This document shows, one piece after another, positions 43,535 to 54,559 of a stretch of DNA of 64,000 nucleotides. Every line of letters starts with the position of its first letter. Position 1 is the stretch's first letter. Source of the DNA: Thysanoteuthis rhombus (Eukaryota > Mollusca > Cephalopoda > Oegopsida > Thysanoteuthidae). The notes beneath the pieces are model-generated. The model searched no databases, had not been told where the DNA came from, and worked only from the letters and a program-made list of their open reading frames with translations. Position numbers and translations under genes: made by a program. The stretch is taken from positions 20,804,619 through 20,868,618 of the forward strand of contig OY735219.1 in assembly GCA_963457665.1 (NCBI GenBank), read 5' to 3'.

Positions 43535-43800
43535 CCATCAGCAGCAACAGCAGCTTTTTAATGTCCATCGCTGGACATGGTCCTTCTCCAGGATTTGTCA
43601 GACCTCTTAATTGTTCGTGTTACAGAGCCAGTACTTTTTGAACTTGTCTTGTTTGTCACACTGTCTTATTTTTTGCCGGCTACAATTTTGCAGATGATCT
43701 CTGGGGATCCATGTAGTAAGTCATGACTTCCATCAGTGGTCTGACATTCATGCAACATGATCAGCCCATTCCCATTTGAGTTTTCTTAAAGTCTTTTTTA
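43535..43800 (-). mobile_element. RTE-like LINE 3'-end fragment
   Basis: On the minus strand the order is: reverse of AAACTC..ATGGGAATGGGCTGATCATG, CACTGATGGAAGTCATGACTTACTACATGG, RWRDKL-like region ACAAACAAGACAAGTTCAAAAAGTACTGG, and GAGAAGGACCATGTCCAGCGATGGACATTAAAAAG. The same 3' segment is present at 49660-49860. Confidence 0.8.
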
Positions 43801-44045
43801 AAATCCCCCTCTGAATAGGATTTAGGTGAGGGGCTCAATTTGCGATATAAGTTTATGCTAAATCAGTCCCTTTGTGTCCAGCAGCATTCATGTTTGATTT
43901 TTAAAAAGTCAGATATTTTGATGATCAATACCCCAACAAAAGGAGAAAGAAGTAACTTCTTGATCATTTATTTTTCAAATTTTTTAATTGATCACCCTCA
44001 TGCTGCTATGACAGTTTCGATTGAGTGACTATTCAGACCTGTCTT
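43790..44045 (+). repeat. dispersed repeat family A, copy 4 (3' half)
   Basis: From AAATCCCCCTCTGAATAGG through CAATTTGCGATATAAGTTTATGC, CAACAAAAGGAGAAAG to GAGTGACTATTCAGACCTGT. Confidence 0.82.
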
Positions 44046-44054
44046 ATTTCCTTA

Positions 44055-44245
44055 TTTTGCCTCGAAATACCATGGGGGTGATGGAGGTAGAATCTCAGGG
44101 TGGAGAGGATCTGGCTAGGCTAAGTTTCACTAAGTGCCCTCCTTTACAACTTTGTGCTGAGCAGCTCACTACTGCCACAATCACTGACCTGAAAGTACAA
44201 AAAAGTCCAAGAGCTACAGAAATAGTTTCATATATTCTTCATCCT
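44055..44245 (+). other. possible coding fragment, unrecognised
   Basis: Open frame GVMEVESQGGEDLARLSFTK, CPPLQLCAEQLTTATITDLK, VQKSPRATEIVSYIL with GC content and composition unlike its AT-rich surroundings. It follows repeat family A directly. It could be a decayed exon or part of an unidentified element. No splice sites were confirmed. Confidence 0.3.
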
Positions 44246-45299
44246 TTTTTTTTTTTTTCCTTCTAAAGGAATCTCAAGATAAACCTGGTCAAATGGAATT
44301 CCTATCGATTCCACATTTCTGGACATAAGTATGTAAATTGAGGTTCTTATAGAACTCCCAAATTAGGAAGCCAGTTTCTTGTGAGAAATTCATTCTTCTA
44401 GAGCTAAATAAATCAGGATCTATTGAATACTCTTACATTTCCACCATTTCTGTGATTGTAAAATGAGGCCAATCATTTCTGAACAATTTCAATCTTCTCT
44501 TTAAAACTTTGATATCATTTCCTATAAATATACTTTGCCAACCCTTTATCAGTTGCATCTAGGTGATCCATGCTGGCCGTTATCAGTTTTCATGAACCCA
44601 TCAAAAAGGATTATCGTACCAATCTGCAGACAAGGTTTCATGCCAATCTGCAGACAAGGTTCTTGATTGTAATTTTTTGTTGACAATTTGTTGCTAGATT
44701 TTGAGATGATTAATAGTTGAATTTATTGGTAAAGATCATGTACTGTGTCATTTTTTTTAGATAACTTTTGAAAGTATTTATGCTTTTAGAAGTAACTATT
44801 TTTCATACTGGGACTGTTCGACAGACTGATAACTCTGGTGGAGATGAAGTGGTGTTGTACTTCTGTAGACTTTTGTATTTGAAGTTTATTGCTATGCCCT
44901 CATGTTGCAGTACTGTGTGATAGAGACAGCCTTATCCTTGATGGATATTTTATGCGCTGACAGTTGAAATCCAGTGTGTGAAAGTTATTAATAAGCCTGT
45001 ATGTTCCCAGTAAATTTAGACTCTTTTGTTGATCTCTCTCTTTTTCAAATCTTGAGACTAGCTTTTCTCTTATAACAAGCCAGTTTCAATTTTCAGTTTT
45101 TCAAATTCTCAAATATTAGGTTGTTACGCATGAAATATTTTTTTTTTCACATAATAAAGAACAATGCTGAAAGTGAAGGATTTACTAATGATATTGCTAT
45201 TCTTTTCAGATTCAATGTGAATAGAGATAATCTATTATTACGGAAGGAGTTTGAGCCTTGACCAGCTGTTGTGTCTACTAGAGAAGTTGGACTGATTTT

Positions 45300-45845
45300 C
45301 AAATACGATTTCAAATTAGAATACAATACTGCTCAAGCTGCTGATAATGTCAACAAAGCATTTGGAGAGAAAAGTTCTACATAAGAAGCTGTTTAGCTTT
45401 GGTCCTAGGGGTTTAGGTCTGGAGATATGAATACCGATGATAAACTTGAGAGAGGCCCAAGCTTGTTCTTCATGATGAAGAATTATCAACTGCAGAAGCC
45501 AACAATCCATGAACAATGGTCTGTGCACTTTCTGGAGACTTTTGAGACTTCAGCAGTTGCTATGGCATGTCATCTCGGAGCAATAGGAGAGGTTGGAAAA
45601 ATGGATGCCACATGATCTGAATGAAATGCTCTCTGACAGTGTCACATCCCATATCTTTCAGATGACTGTGTTTGAACTTACAAAATTGCGATATGAAGTC
45701 TTGCAACATTCTCCATATTTACCTGACATTTTTCCGATAGATTATCTCCTTTTCAAGCATTTTGAACTTAATATCTGTTATAAAAGATTAAATAATAGGG
45801 AAGCCATGATTTACACTATCAGTGAATTTCATAACCAGTAAACTG
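45300..45845 (+). mobile_element. mariner-family element with internal deletion
   Basis: The N-terminal paired-like domain is legible: FKLEYNTAQAADNVNKAFGE, SGDMNTDDKLERGPS, HEQWSVHFLETFETSAVAMA, CHLGAIGEVGKMD and WMPHDLNEM (the WVPHEL signature). The frame then passes directly to the C-terminal part, HIFQMTVFELTKLRYEVLQH, SPYLPDIFPIDYLLFKHFEL and FHNQ (cf. YSPDLSPTDYHFFKHL). The middle of the catalytic domain, with the first two Asp residues, is missing. Several stops occur, so the element is dead. Confidence 0.87.
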
Positions 45846-45919
45846 GTTTTATAGTATTTGCATATTACTGTTAGAGGATCATGGGAAAAATTTGTTGTTT
45901 CATATTGGTCATATCGAAA

Positions 45920-46110
45920 TATGGCCTACCCAACCAACCAGCCAGATGGGCTACAGACTCTTCTCTCTTTGATCTTGTGTGTGTGTGTGTGTGTGTCTCC
46001 AGTCACTCCTGATCTCACTTTTGGGACTACAACTTTGGAAAATTGCACACGTATACTATTAGGTACCATCTAAAAATGTCTTTGTTTTTTTGTTTTGCTT
46101 TTTTGGTCTC
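45920..46110 (+). repeat. dispersed repeat family D, copy 2
   Basis: CCAACCAACCAGCCAGATGGGCTACAGACTCTTCTCTCTTTG, a (GT)n core, CACTTTTGGGACTACAACTTTGGAAAATTGCACACGTATAC, as at 34.2 kb. Confidence 0.82.
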
Positions 46111-46141
46111 TATGGTCCAAATTTTGTGATGGTATTTTTTC

Positions 46142-46212
46142 AGATAAAAGATCTATTTTTTTTTTTTTTTTTTTTTTTTTTTAGATCATTTTAGATAAAA
46201 GATCTATTTTTT
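46142..46212 (+). repeat. poly(T) flanked by a 20-bp direct repeat
   Basis: AGATAAAAGATCTATTTTTT occurs at 46142 and 46193 with a poly(T) run of about 26 and TTAGATCATTTT between. Confidence 0.85.
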
Positions 46213-46214
46213 GA

Positions 46215-47090
46215 TAATTAATTAGGTCCTTATTTCTGGATCATGCAGTAATTCCTGTGTGCTGCATGCGGATATTATGATTAAATATTTACTTTTTTTG
46301 TTGTTCGTATCACTCTTCATCTTACTATTCAAAAAACAATTCATACGTTACAACTTAATAGTATTTACTGACCAAATTAAGAGATGCTTAATTTTAACAT
46401 TGATGTGTAGTCAAGTTTTCAAGGTGTTGCTTATGTAAACCATGTTGCCTATCATTTCTAAGTAATAATATTGGCCTGAAATAATCTATGGTCATCAAGT
46501 TGTCAGTTGGATGGCGTCAGGTGATATGTCAGTCGGCTATTTACAGAATCTACCTATTCAGATGAGTACAATTAATTTATATCCCTGTCCTTGATCCCGT
46601 GTGGCGTTCAAGTACTCTTAGCCCGATTTAAATAAAGTAAACAGAGCCGTGTATTTGCTGTTCCAAGTGATGGTTTTTGCTGTCCATCAATGTATCCGGA
46701 AAGAAGCATCGCAAATCCTTTTAGTCTATTTTCTCCCTCCTCCACCTCTTCCGGTGTTGATTTTGTAAATATTTCTGCTATCAAGGACCAATTATGTACG
46801 TCTCTGTCTCTATTTCTCTCTCTCTGTCTCTCCTTTATGAAGTTTGGACCTCTTTACTAATGTTTTCTTTCATTTTTTTTTGTCTTCTCTTTCTCTTCCT
46901 TCTCTATTGTGTATTGACAATTCAGCTTTCATGATTTGCAATTTGATCGTAACTTTTTATACCTACAAAACAACATCTTATCATTCACCTAGAAGATGGC
47001 TAGGATTCAACCCATGGAACATCACTGATCACAAGATCTTACAATTTGGAACTCACTACCAGTATCCGATGATCTGAGGGATATTTATCG
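46215..47090. other. no recognised gene
   Basis: AT-rich unique sequence with a short TCTCTC patch near 46805-46835. Confidence 0.5.
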
Positions 47091-47149
47091 AAGAGCTGAA
47101 GCTCTTATTGCAATTTGGGAAATTTTTGTGTTCGCAAAATCAGCGTTTC

Positions 47150-47300
47150 ATCTCTTGTTTATCATCACATGTAAAATTGAATCCACCTCACATTATTTAT
47201 ATTTCTTCAAACACGTCTTCATCTTTACCGTTTGGCAATTGGACTTCCTTTCATGACAGCATTAAAGTTGTGACCCTTTATGGGCGGTACAGGAATAACT
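47150..47300 (+). repeat. 5'-region copy 1 of the triplicated leader of the unknown gene
   Basis: ATTTATATTTCTTCAAACACGTCTTCATCTTTACCGTTTGGCAATTGGAC...GCATTAAAGTTGTGACCCTTTATGGGCGGTACAGGAATA aligns with 48520-48615 and 53320-53415. The ATG exon that follows the other two copies is not found here. Confidence 0.72.
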
Positions 47301-48399
47301 ATAGGGTGTGGCAAATACAAGACTTTTACTCAACCCCGAAGCTTCTTTCTGAAGAACTGTGTGGAGTTCCAACTATTTCTCCATTTTTGGATAAATTGAT
47401 ATTATTCATCATTAAGCATCATTGGATTTTTTAAAGGACTTGCTGACTGGAAAACTATACTTCTATTCCAATTGACAAAAAAATTATACTATTGGTCTGA
47501 TTGTTTGTATGTGCAACTATTACACTTTCTGACTATAGTCTATTCTCCTTGCATTTTCCATCCTTTTCCTTCTCCCTCCCCACCTGTTCTTGCAATTCAA
47601 TTAATGAAGTCTATAATGCAACAGAGTGCTTATGCTTGAATGGGAGCAAAAGAGACTCAAGCTTCACTATAACTGTGATTTATTTATTACTCCTCCTTCA
47701 CAAGTCTGAAGCCTAAAAATTAACTAATAGTAGTAGGAGTCGACCACAGGAATATAGATAGATATCATAAATATCATATCTATTTCTTTGTTTTTCATGA
47801 TTATCAGTTTGCCTTCTAGAGGCTGAATTGGATTTTTCTATTTACTGTAAATTTTATTATTTTCTCAAAACTTCTTCTATAATTCCATGATAAAAATAGG
47901 TTCTTGAAGATTTCAAATATTGGCTCCAAGTAGCTTTGTGAAAAAGTAGTGCAGTTCTTATCTGTTTGGTTTTGTGGAAATTTCTAAGATATTAAAATCA
48001 CTTCTACCTTTTTTTTTTCCTTCTTTCTTATAAAATGCATTTGAAAAATAACCTGTAGCACTCTGAATTCTTTTTTAAGTGTGCCAAGATTTTTTGCACT
48101 TAGTATTTTTGAAAGCTTGTAACTTGTGTGTCTTTTCATATAGCATTGAAATTGACATGAAATTGAGATAACACTACCACAAAACTCAAACATACATTAG
48201 TTCAGATATAATAGATCCCTGCAGAGGTAGGGCAAACTTTTTACTTGACAAAACAGGCACCTACAGAGTGCTAAATGTTAAATGATACACATTAATCTTC
48301 CTCATGCTTTGTCCAAAAACATCTTCTTGAAATAACCTTCCCCGAACCTAACCTTTTCTTTCCTAGATAAAAAATTCAGCGAAACAAACCAAAAGATTT

Positions 48400-48710
48400 A
48401 CTCTTAGCTTCATTAAGCAATTCTGGCAATGACTTTTTTTTTTTGTTTAGAATGATAAATTTTTGATTAACCTACGAGAAGAAAGTTTTTGGCGTAGATC
48501 ATTATTTGTTGTTCTACAAAGACATTTATATTTCTTGAAAGACATCTTCATTTTCATTGTCGACAATTGGACATTGTTTTTATCAAGTCTCTGACCCTTT
48601 ATAGACTTCACAGGAACGTCAACACAGGACTGTTGGCTTTCGATTTCCATCCCTTCAGTTGTATATTTGTGGATGCTGGTTCTCTTAGCCTCAAGACCAG
48701 TTTTGTAGCG
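48400..48710 (+). promoter_or_regulatory. 5' flank (copy 2) of the unknown gene
   Basis: AGCTTCATTAAGCAATTCTGGCAATGAC..., ATTTATATTTCTTGAAAGACATCTTCAT..., CTGACCCTTTATAGACTTCACAGGAACG..., GCCTCAAGACCAGTTTTGTAGCGATGGCTTCTA. All these blocks recur before the ATG of copy 3. CTTTATAG, conserved in both, is a possible TATA-like element ~115 bp before the ATG, which would imply a short 5' UTR. This is inference. Confidence 0.45.
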
Positions 48711-48940
48711 ATGGCTTCTAATGAAGACCCCCAAACACCAACAACAAAGTTTGTAAACGCTGTGCATAAAATTATGCAAAGATGCAGTGAGATAAGGCCA
48801 GACAACAATATAGATTCTAAGAGACGGTTCAGTGTGAATGAATTGTTCCCAGTTGACAAGCTTGGACCTTTGACGAAACCCAAACGAAAGAAAAGACGAA
48901 AACTAAAACGCTCTTCACAAATAGTATTGACACTGAGTAG
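48711..48940 (+). CDS. candidate first coding exon of an unrecognised basic protein
   Basis: ATG 48711 opens MASNEDPQTPTTKFVNAVHK, then IMQRCSEIRPDNNIDSKRRF, SVNELFPVDKLGPLTK and a strongly basic run PKRKKRRKLKRSSQ that looks like a nuclear localisation signal. Two donors are possible. GTATCT after 48940 (AG|GT, phase 2) would keep the basic run but needs an unseen exon before 58316, because joining directly gives a stop. GTGAGA after 48786 (phase 1) joins the 58316 exon in frame but drops the basic run. The frame is open 144 nt upstream of this ATG, but the duplicated copy at 53524 conserves exactly this ATG (MAS.E...KFVNA). I do not recognise the family. Confidence 0.55.
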
Positions 48941-49649
48941 GTATCTGGTCTTTTCGATTTCACCTTCTTTATTGTTTTCTTCTCTATTACTATGTTTGTC
49001 TGTCTCTTTCGGGGATTTTTCGAAAGGGATGGGCTTGCCTGTTTGTCTACACATTATCTCCAAAAGTTCTCTACAATTTTCAATGATATTTTGTACAAGG
49101 AAGAACCATGGCCCAAGGGATAATTAATTAAATCTTTGGACAATTCCAGGAATTCTTTTGTTTATTTTGTTAGTATTGCAAGATAAGATTATATTCTGGC
49201 TTTTCAGATATAATAACATATTGATTTCAAAGTTACTCAGTCTAAAGGGAATAATCGAGTGTTGAAATGAATTAAGGTTCAAAGGGATGTCTCTGATGAA
49301 TAATTCTTACAAGCTTTTCTCACAGCATTGTCTGAGATCTATAACCTGATTATTAAGTTTTTAGTTTCAATGTTGTTGATGGAGGTATGTGCTCTTTGAG
49401 TGTTTTCTAGTTCTTACTATATCTCTTTGTTTTTACTTCTTATTTTGGTTCTGTCAACCAAAACTGACTCTCAAACTGTCAAAATGGGTTTCTTCATATA
49501 TGCTTTTAATCTTGGAATAAAACATCAAAATATCATTTACGCATCATATAGTTTCCGTATATTCATCACTTTATTTTGTTTTGCTATTAAATGAAAATAA
49601 AATCATTGCATTGACCTAAGTTTGGCTAAACTCATCATTAGGAAAAAAA

Positions 49650-50930
49650 AAAAGTCAATGCGAGATGGATTCGCCACATTTTTCTATCATGGACATCAAA
49701 GAGCCAGTACTTTCTGAATTTGTCTAGCTTGTCTCTCCATCTAATACTCTGCCAGCCTCGGTGGCACATGTGATCTCTAAGGATCCATGTTGTGAGTTGC
49801 GATGTCCATCAGTTGTCTGCCATGCTTTAGACAAGGCCAGCCCATTGTTATATGAGTTTTTTAATGGATTTTATGATGTCTTCTCCTGGATGTATTGTGC
49901 TGTCTTGTGGTCTCTCCATGTAAGATTGAGCATAATCCTTCCATGTGCACATTGCAAGGTTCTCAATTTGTGGATCTGTCTCTTGGTTAGATTCCATGTT
50001 TCAGCTCCATATGTGACTATTTGGAGGATGCATTGGTTGTATACCCTTCTTTCAGGATTGATGGGATCTTCTTGTTTTTGAAGGTTGAGCTTGCTCTGCT
50101 AAAAGCTTGCCATCCTAGTGTGATTCTTTGCTTGATTTCTTCTTTTGAGGGTCTCATGGAGATTCGTTGTTCTAGGTAGATGTAGTGGTCTACTTTCTCC
50201 AGTTCTGCGTCCTAGATTTTGATATTAGTGTTCTTATTTCCAATGTGGTTGTTGCACATGATCTTTGTCTTGCTGAAGTTCATGTGTAGGCTGACTTTCT
50301 TGCTTTCTTCATTTATTTCATCTTGCATTAGTTGGAGGTCGTGTAGGTTCTGTGCAAAAAGGTCATAGTCATCTGCAAATCTGAGGTTGTTCAGATACTC
50401 GCCATCTATTTTGATTCTTTTATTCTCCCAGTCTAGTCTTGAGGCAGGCTGAAGAGTTTGGGTGAGTTGGTATCACCTTATCTTACCCCCTTTTGGAGCT
50501 GAAAGGGCTCAAAGTCTTTATGAAGCCTGATAAAGGAGCTGCTATGACTGTATATATGTTGCAGCACTTTCACATATACTGGATCTACACCTTGTAGAGT
50601 GATGGCTTCCATGACCTTAGGGATTTCCCCTGAGTTGAAGGCCTTTTTGAAGTCGATAAATGCTACAGTGAGTGGTAGCTTATATTCTGCTACTTTTTCT
50701 TTCAACTGATTTATCGAATGCAGGTGGTCCATGGTTTAGTAGCTTCTTCTGAAGCCAGCTTGCTCTCGTGGTTGATTTTCATCTAGTGCTTTTACGATTA
50801 GATTAATGTTGATTTTTGTGAAAAGTTTGTATATGCAGTTGAGTAGGCTAATGGGTCAGTCGTTGAGATCTTTTGGGTTTCTTTTTTTATATAAAAGCAT
50901 TATGATTGCAGTGTTTATTGCAAATTTATT
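49650..50930 (-). mobile_element. RTE-like non-LTR retrotransposon, 5' truncated, antisense
   Basis: Read leftward it encodes the RT core: CIYKLFTKININLIVKAL, AGFRRSY, TMDHLHSINQLKEKVAEYKL, PLTVAFIDFKKAFNS (RT motif A; catalytic Asp present), VKVLQHIYSHS and FQLQKGVRQGD-like end (50478-50732 is open). It continues through the YADD-type region at ~50370 (degraded) and the C-terminal RRVYNQC and RWRDKLDKFRKYW segments to 49660. In-frame stops show it is inactive. It lies antisense within the intron of the plus-strand gene. Confidence 0.9.
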
Positions 50931-51580
50931 GATATATTTTCAAATAGGGTGCACAATTGAGCAATACTATTCATTCTGATAAAGCTGCAGTGATGCTAAT
51001 TTAGCTAATTTGGCCCTAGATCTAGCTACTTTTTAATGCAATAGTGAAATTAAAATCAACCATTCTGGTATCGCTCTATAATTTTGATCATACTTTAAGA
51101 TAGTTTTCAAAACAAATACATAACTTTTCAAATAAAGGTGTATCAGAGTTAATACTATTTATGGAAATAATTTTCCATAGTGATAATTCAAACAATCTGA
51201 GCAATATTATATGATCTTCAGTTAATATTTGTGTGTAGTAAATTACTGTATCTGCTCCCTCAGTCAAGCCTCAATGTTGAATGAAAAATGCATGATTTGT
51301 GAGTACTCCGCACCATTTTCTTCAATCTGATTGGCATCCCTGAAACGTTTGCAGCAAGTCTTATATATGTATATAAAATTGAAAGAAAGATTTTAAAAGT
51401 TTTTTAATGAAATGATGTACAATCTGTAATCAATGATTGGAAAAAATCTTTACTCATTTATAACAGCTCTATTGATGGTGTTGAGCACTTTTTTTGAACC
51501 AAGATCTTCCTAATACATTAATATATAGATACTTGTTTCTTGTATATTTTATCATTGTTCTCTAATGTATTTAAGGGAGG
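50931..51580. other. no recognised feature
   Basis: AT-rich intronic-type sequence. Confidence 0.5.
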
Positions 51581-51649
51581 TGGTGTTTGATCATCTGTAT
51601 TGGTGTGCCATTTTAATATAACTGTTTTCGCTTTTAAAATCTCCAAAAC

Positions 51650-51890
51650 GGTTACATGATAAACAACTGATGATCCCAACAAGAGAAAATTTACACACAG
51701 TACCATAACAACAAAGTATGTATAAAACAAAAGAATACTGAAGACAATTACATAAATTACATTCACAGATATTACAAAATGAGTGAGTGAAGTGACACTC
51801 CACAAAAATTTTAAAGTTTTTTAATGTGTTCAATGTTTGAGGCTGTAAAGTTTTGTAGACATATATTTATGTATTTCTTTCCTCAATCTC
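51650..51890 (+). repeat. single arm of the 38.6-39.0 kb foldback family
   Basis: ACATGATAAACAACT...CAAGAGAAAATTTACACACAGTACCATAA..., ATTACATAAATTACATTCACAGAT, GTGACACTCCACAAAAATTTT, TTAATGTGTTCAA.GTTTGAGGCTGTAAAG matches 38585-38795 in order. The mirrored arm is absent. Confidence 0.78.
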
Positions 51891-52229
51891 AAACATATAA
51901 ACAGCATACAATAATGATATATGACACTTGTTTTTCACTTGAATTTTCCTCTTTATCTTTCAGTCATCACTTTCAACAATATTCTGTCAGATCATCTCGC
52001 ATCCACACGACTAACATATATAGATCTAAATATATTATTTGAAATGAAATGGTCACTGATGACATTATCAGAAATTTTGCAATGATAAAATTATTGTTTT
52101 ATTCTCTAATATTGAAATGAAATATAACTCTTTTTTATCAATGTATGCTTTTTCCATAGGAGCTCTTTTCTGTGTGGACTTTTTATATGACCTTTTATCA
52201 TGTGAGCATTTTTCATGGAACCATATGAA

Positions 52230-52440
52230 GCATATACACTGCATCAATTGAGCTAGAGGGCTGAAAATTTACTCATTATTACGTCAAGAAAAAAAACGTT
52301 CTTTTGAAATACAAACTTTTTCGTGATCCAACAAATGGTGAAAGAATTAATTCATTGAGTGATAACTCCCTTTTCCAATATTTTGATTGATCGCCCCCAA
52401 CACTGCTTACTTAATTCAGGCCAGCTTTCTTCGATTGATT
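52230..52440 (+). repeat. dispersed repeat family A, partial copy
   Basis: ATTGAGCTAGAGGGCTGAAAATTTACTCATTATTACGTC..., CCAACAAATGGTGAAAGAA..., GATTGATCGCCCCCAACACTGC. Ends are ragged. Confidence 0.7.
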
Positions 52441-52994
52441 GGGAATAAAAAAAAATGTGTGTGTGACTCAAACTCGTATCCTTCATATCAATAATCTTTG
52501 GGATAAAAAGCAACTAAGAAATAAAAGGTGTATAGTAGTCACGACTTGGATTACCTTGAATCTTTTGGGGTCAAAGTGCACAAAAATCCTACGTTGTGAC
52601 AATTTGTTTAGGTGACAAAAGTATGAGTGCACTTTTGATTTTGACATAGTGAATCAATTTTTTTTTTTTTTTCAGACATCTACAAAATTTTAAATCTTTT
52701 GTACACACATTATTTTTTTTGTGTACTGGTTGTAAAACGTGTATGCATGTGTACATGCAGACAGCTCAGAGCTAGCCATGGTCACGCCAATAATTTTTGT
52801 GATAAAAATTAATGAGAAAGTAAATAGTTCTGAAAATTAATAATAATGATTTATAATACTTGAACTGATAAAATATTTTATATAATGTGTTAATACTAGT
52901 TGTACCAGATTGTAAGTAAATATGGTGGTGGGATCATTACAGAGAGTAAGTTTAAATGTTTGATCTTGGCTTCTGCACGCTAAATTAGCTTCAG

Positions 52995-53075
52995 TTGCCC
53001 AATTGATCAAGTGGTGGAGTGTTAACATAGACTCCCTCTGATGTGATGTGTGTGATTTCAAGTTTCACCCGAAGA
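52995..53075 (+). repeat. tRNA-like SINE head
   Basis: CCCAATTGATCAAGTGGTGGAGTGTTAACATAGACTCCCTCTGATGTGATG...GATTTCAAGTTTCACCCGAAGATTAT. The part from ACATAGACTCCCTCTGA to the end is repeated at 54365-54430. The A-box-like part is present; the B box is degenerate. Confidence 0.55.
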
Positions 53076-53204
53076 TTATCTTTTATTTCCAATCAACATT
53101 GTTAATTCACTGCCAGAGGAAGCCGGCCTGAGTAGAGTTACGATAAAAATCAACCAAAAACTAAGATTAAGGTAAATACTAATCATAAAAATGAATAATA
53201 GATG

Positions 53205-53523
53205 AGAAGACCTGCTTTCAGCCTCATCGAGCAATTCTAGTCATGATTTTTTGATTTGAAGGATAAATTTTTCATTAAGAGAAAGCCTGCAATAAAAACC
53301 ATCAGAGAAGATAACTTTGCTCAGAAATTTCTTCAAAGACATCTTTATCTTCATCATTTGGCAAACGGATATTTTTTGGCAAAGCATTAAGGCTGTGGGC
53401 CTTTATAGGATGTAGTGGAATACCAATTCAAAACGATTTTTTTTTTTCAAGTTTCTATTTACTTTTCTCCACTCTATATTAGTGTTTGCTGGTTTGTTGA
53501 GCCTCAAGACAATTGTTGTAGCT
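53205..53523 (+). repeat. 5' flank (copy 3) of the unknown gene
   Basis: AGCCTCATCGAGCAATTCTAGTCATGATTTTTTGATTTGAAGGATAAATTTTTCATTAA, CAAAGACATCTTTATCTTCATCATTTGGCAAACGGA, GGGCCTTTATAGGATGTAGTGGAATA and GCCTCAAGACAATTGTTGTAGCTATGGCTTCTA parallel 48400-48720. Confidence 0.78.
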
Positions 53524-53598
53524 ATGGCTTCTAAAGAAGGTTCCCGAAAATCATTAAGCAAGTTCGTAAATGCTAAGCTCTTTATTTCATATTTTTGA
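53524..53598 (+). pseudogene. shortened duplicate of the 48711 start exon
   Basis: ATG GCT TCT starts a 24-codon frame, MASKEGSRKSLSKFVNAKLF, ending at TGA. MAS.E and KFVNA are shared with the 48711 exon; after KFVNA the similarity stops. It is either a decayed duplicate or an alternative first exon. No donor with the right phase is evident. Confidence 0.5.
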
Positions 53599-53934
53599 TT
53601 TTTCTCTTTCTGAATCCTTGCAATCCTACTTGTTTTTCTCATAGTGAAACTCTCCATTGTGCTACTCATTTTCTTGGGACCAGTGATGAGATGGGGAAAA
53701 CTGACTCATATAGTTATATATAATTACATCAGAGAAGTGTAGGAAGTTCTGCTAGAAAAATTAAGATTTTTGTTCTCATAGCGGATGTGACTTAGAGAGA
53801 GCCCTAAAAGTGTTAAATCCTCTTATTGTTTTTTTCATTCTCGACTGTTTTTGATCACCTCTACCCACAACAGACCGGTTCAATCACTTTTGCTGGGTTT
53901 AGGTTATTCATGCTTTCTGTCATTTATATCTATG

Positions 53935-54280
53935 TATCTATCTGGAATTTGCCTATAGTAGAACTTGAAATTTTGCACACATACTCCTCACAATGAGCAG
54001 AGGGAGATTTTTTTTAATGTGTTTTTTCTTTAAATTCCCCTCTAAAATAGGTTTTTAGTGGGGCGGGTTCGATATGTAATATAACTTTATGCTAAATTGG
54101 TTATTGGTTTAGCCCTCTTGTTTTTTTTTAAATTTTTATTCTAATTTTTTTAAAGTGATCACAGCCCATGAAAAGGCGAGAGAAGTAACTTGTTCATCGA
54201 TCACCTCTTTTTCCCACTTTTTAACTGATTCCCCCCAACAGGACATATATGATTTCCCTTTGAATGCTAGTCCTTCATTT
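53935..54280 (+). repeat. dispersed repeat family A, partial copy
   Basis: TAGAACTTGAAATTTTGCACAC..., CTCTAAAATAGGTTTTTAGTGGGGCGGGTTCGATATGTAATATAACTTTATGCTAAATTGG..., GCCCATGAAAAGGCGAGAGAAGTAACTTG..., CCCCCAACAGGACAT. Ends are ragged. Confidence 0.75.
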
Positions 54281-54359
54281 GTTTATGTCAAACTCCTGTA
54301 CCAAGTCTGGAGTTGACTCTGTTTCCCTATCATAACAACAACGAGAACAATCCTCAGCA

Positions 54360-54555
54360 AACCATGTAAACGTAGACTCCCTCTGAATTGGTGGATGTGA
54401 TTTTGAGTTTCATCCAAAGATTATTCAAACACAAATATATACTGGAGGAAGGTGAACCAATACGTAAAACCTACATTCCCCTACCATGACTTGAACTCAT
54501 GGCCAACTGATTACCAGGGGGTTGTCTCACTATTGAGCTAAATTGACAAGTCTTT
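54360..54555. repeat. two converging tRNA-like modules
   Basis: The plus-strand module at 54360-54430 (GTAAACGTAGACTCCCTCTGAATTGG...GATTTTGAGTTTCATCC) is like the one at 53.0 kb. The minus-strand module at 54552-54485 has A box TAGCTCAATAGT (54540-54529) and B box GAGTTCAAGTC (54498-54488). They face each other across ~55 bp. Confidence 0.55.
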
Positions 54556-54559
54556 GATA

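Noticed and set aside
48608-49063. A 151-codon minus-strand ORF
   Set aside because: It is antisense to the candidate exon at 48711, which is better supported by the conserved duplicate at 53524.
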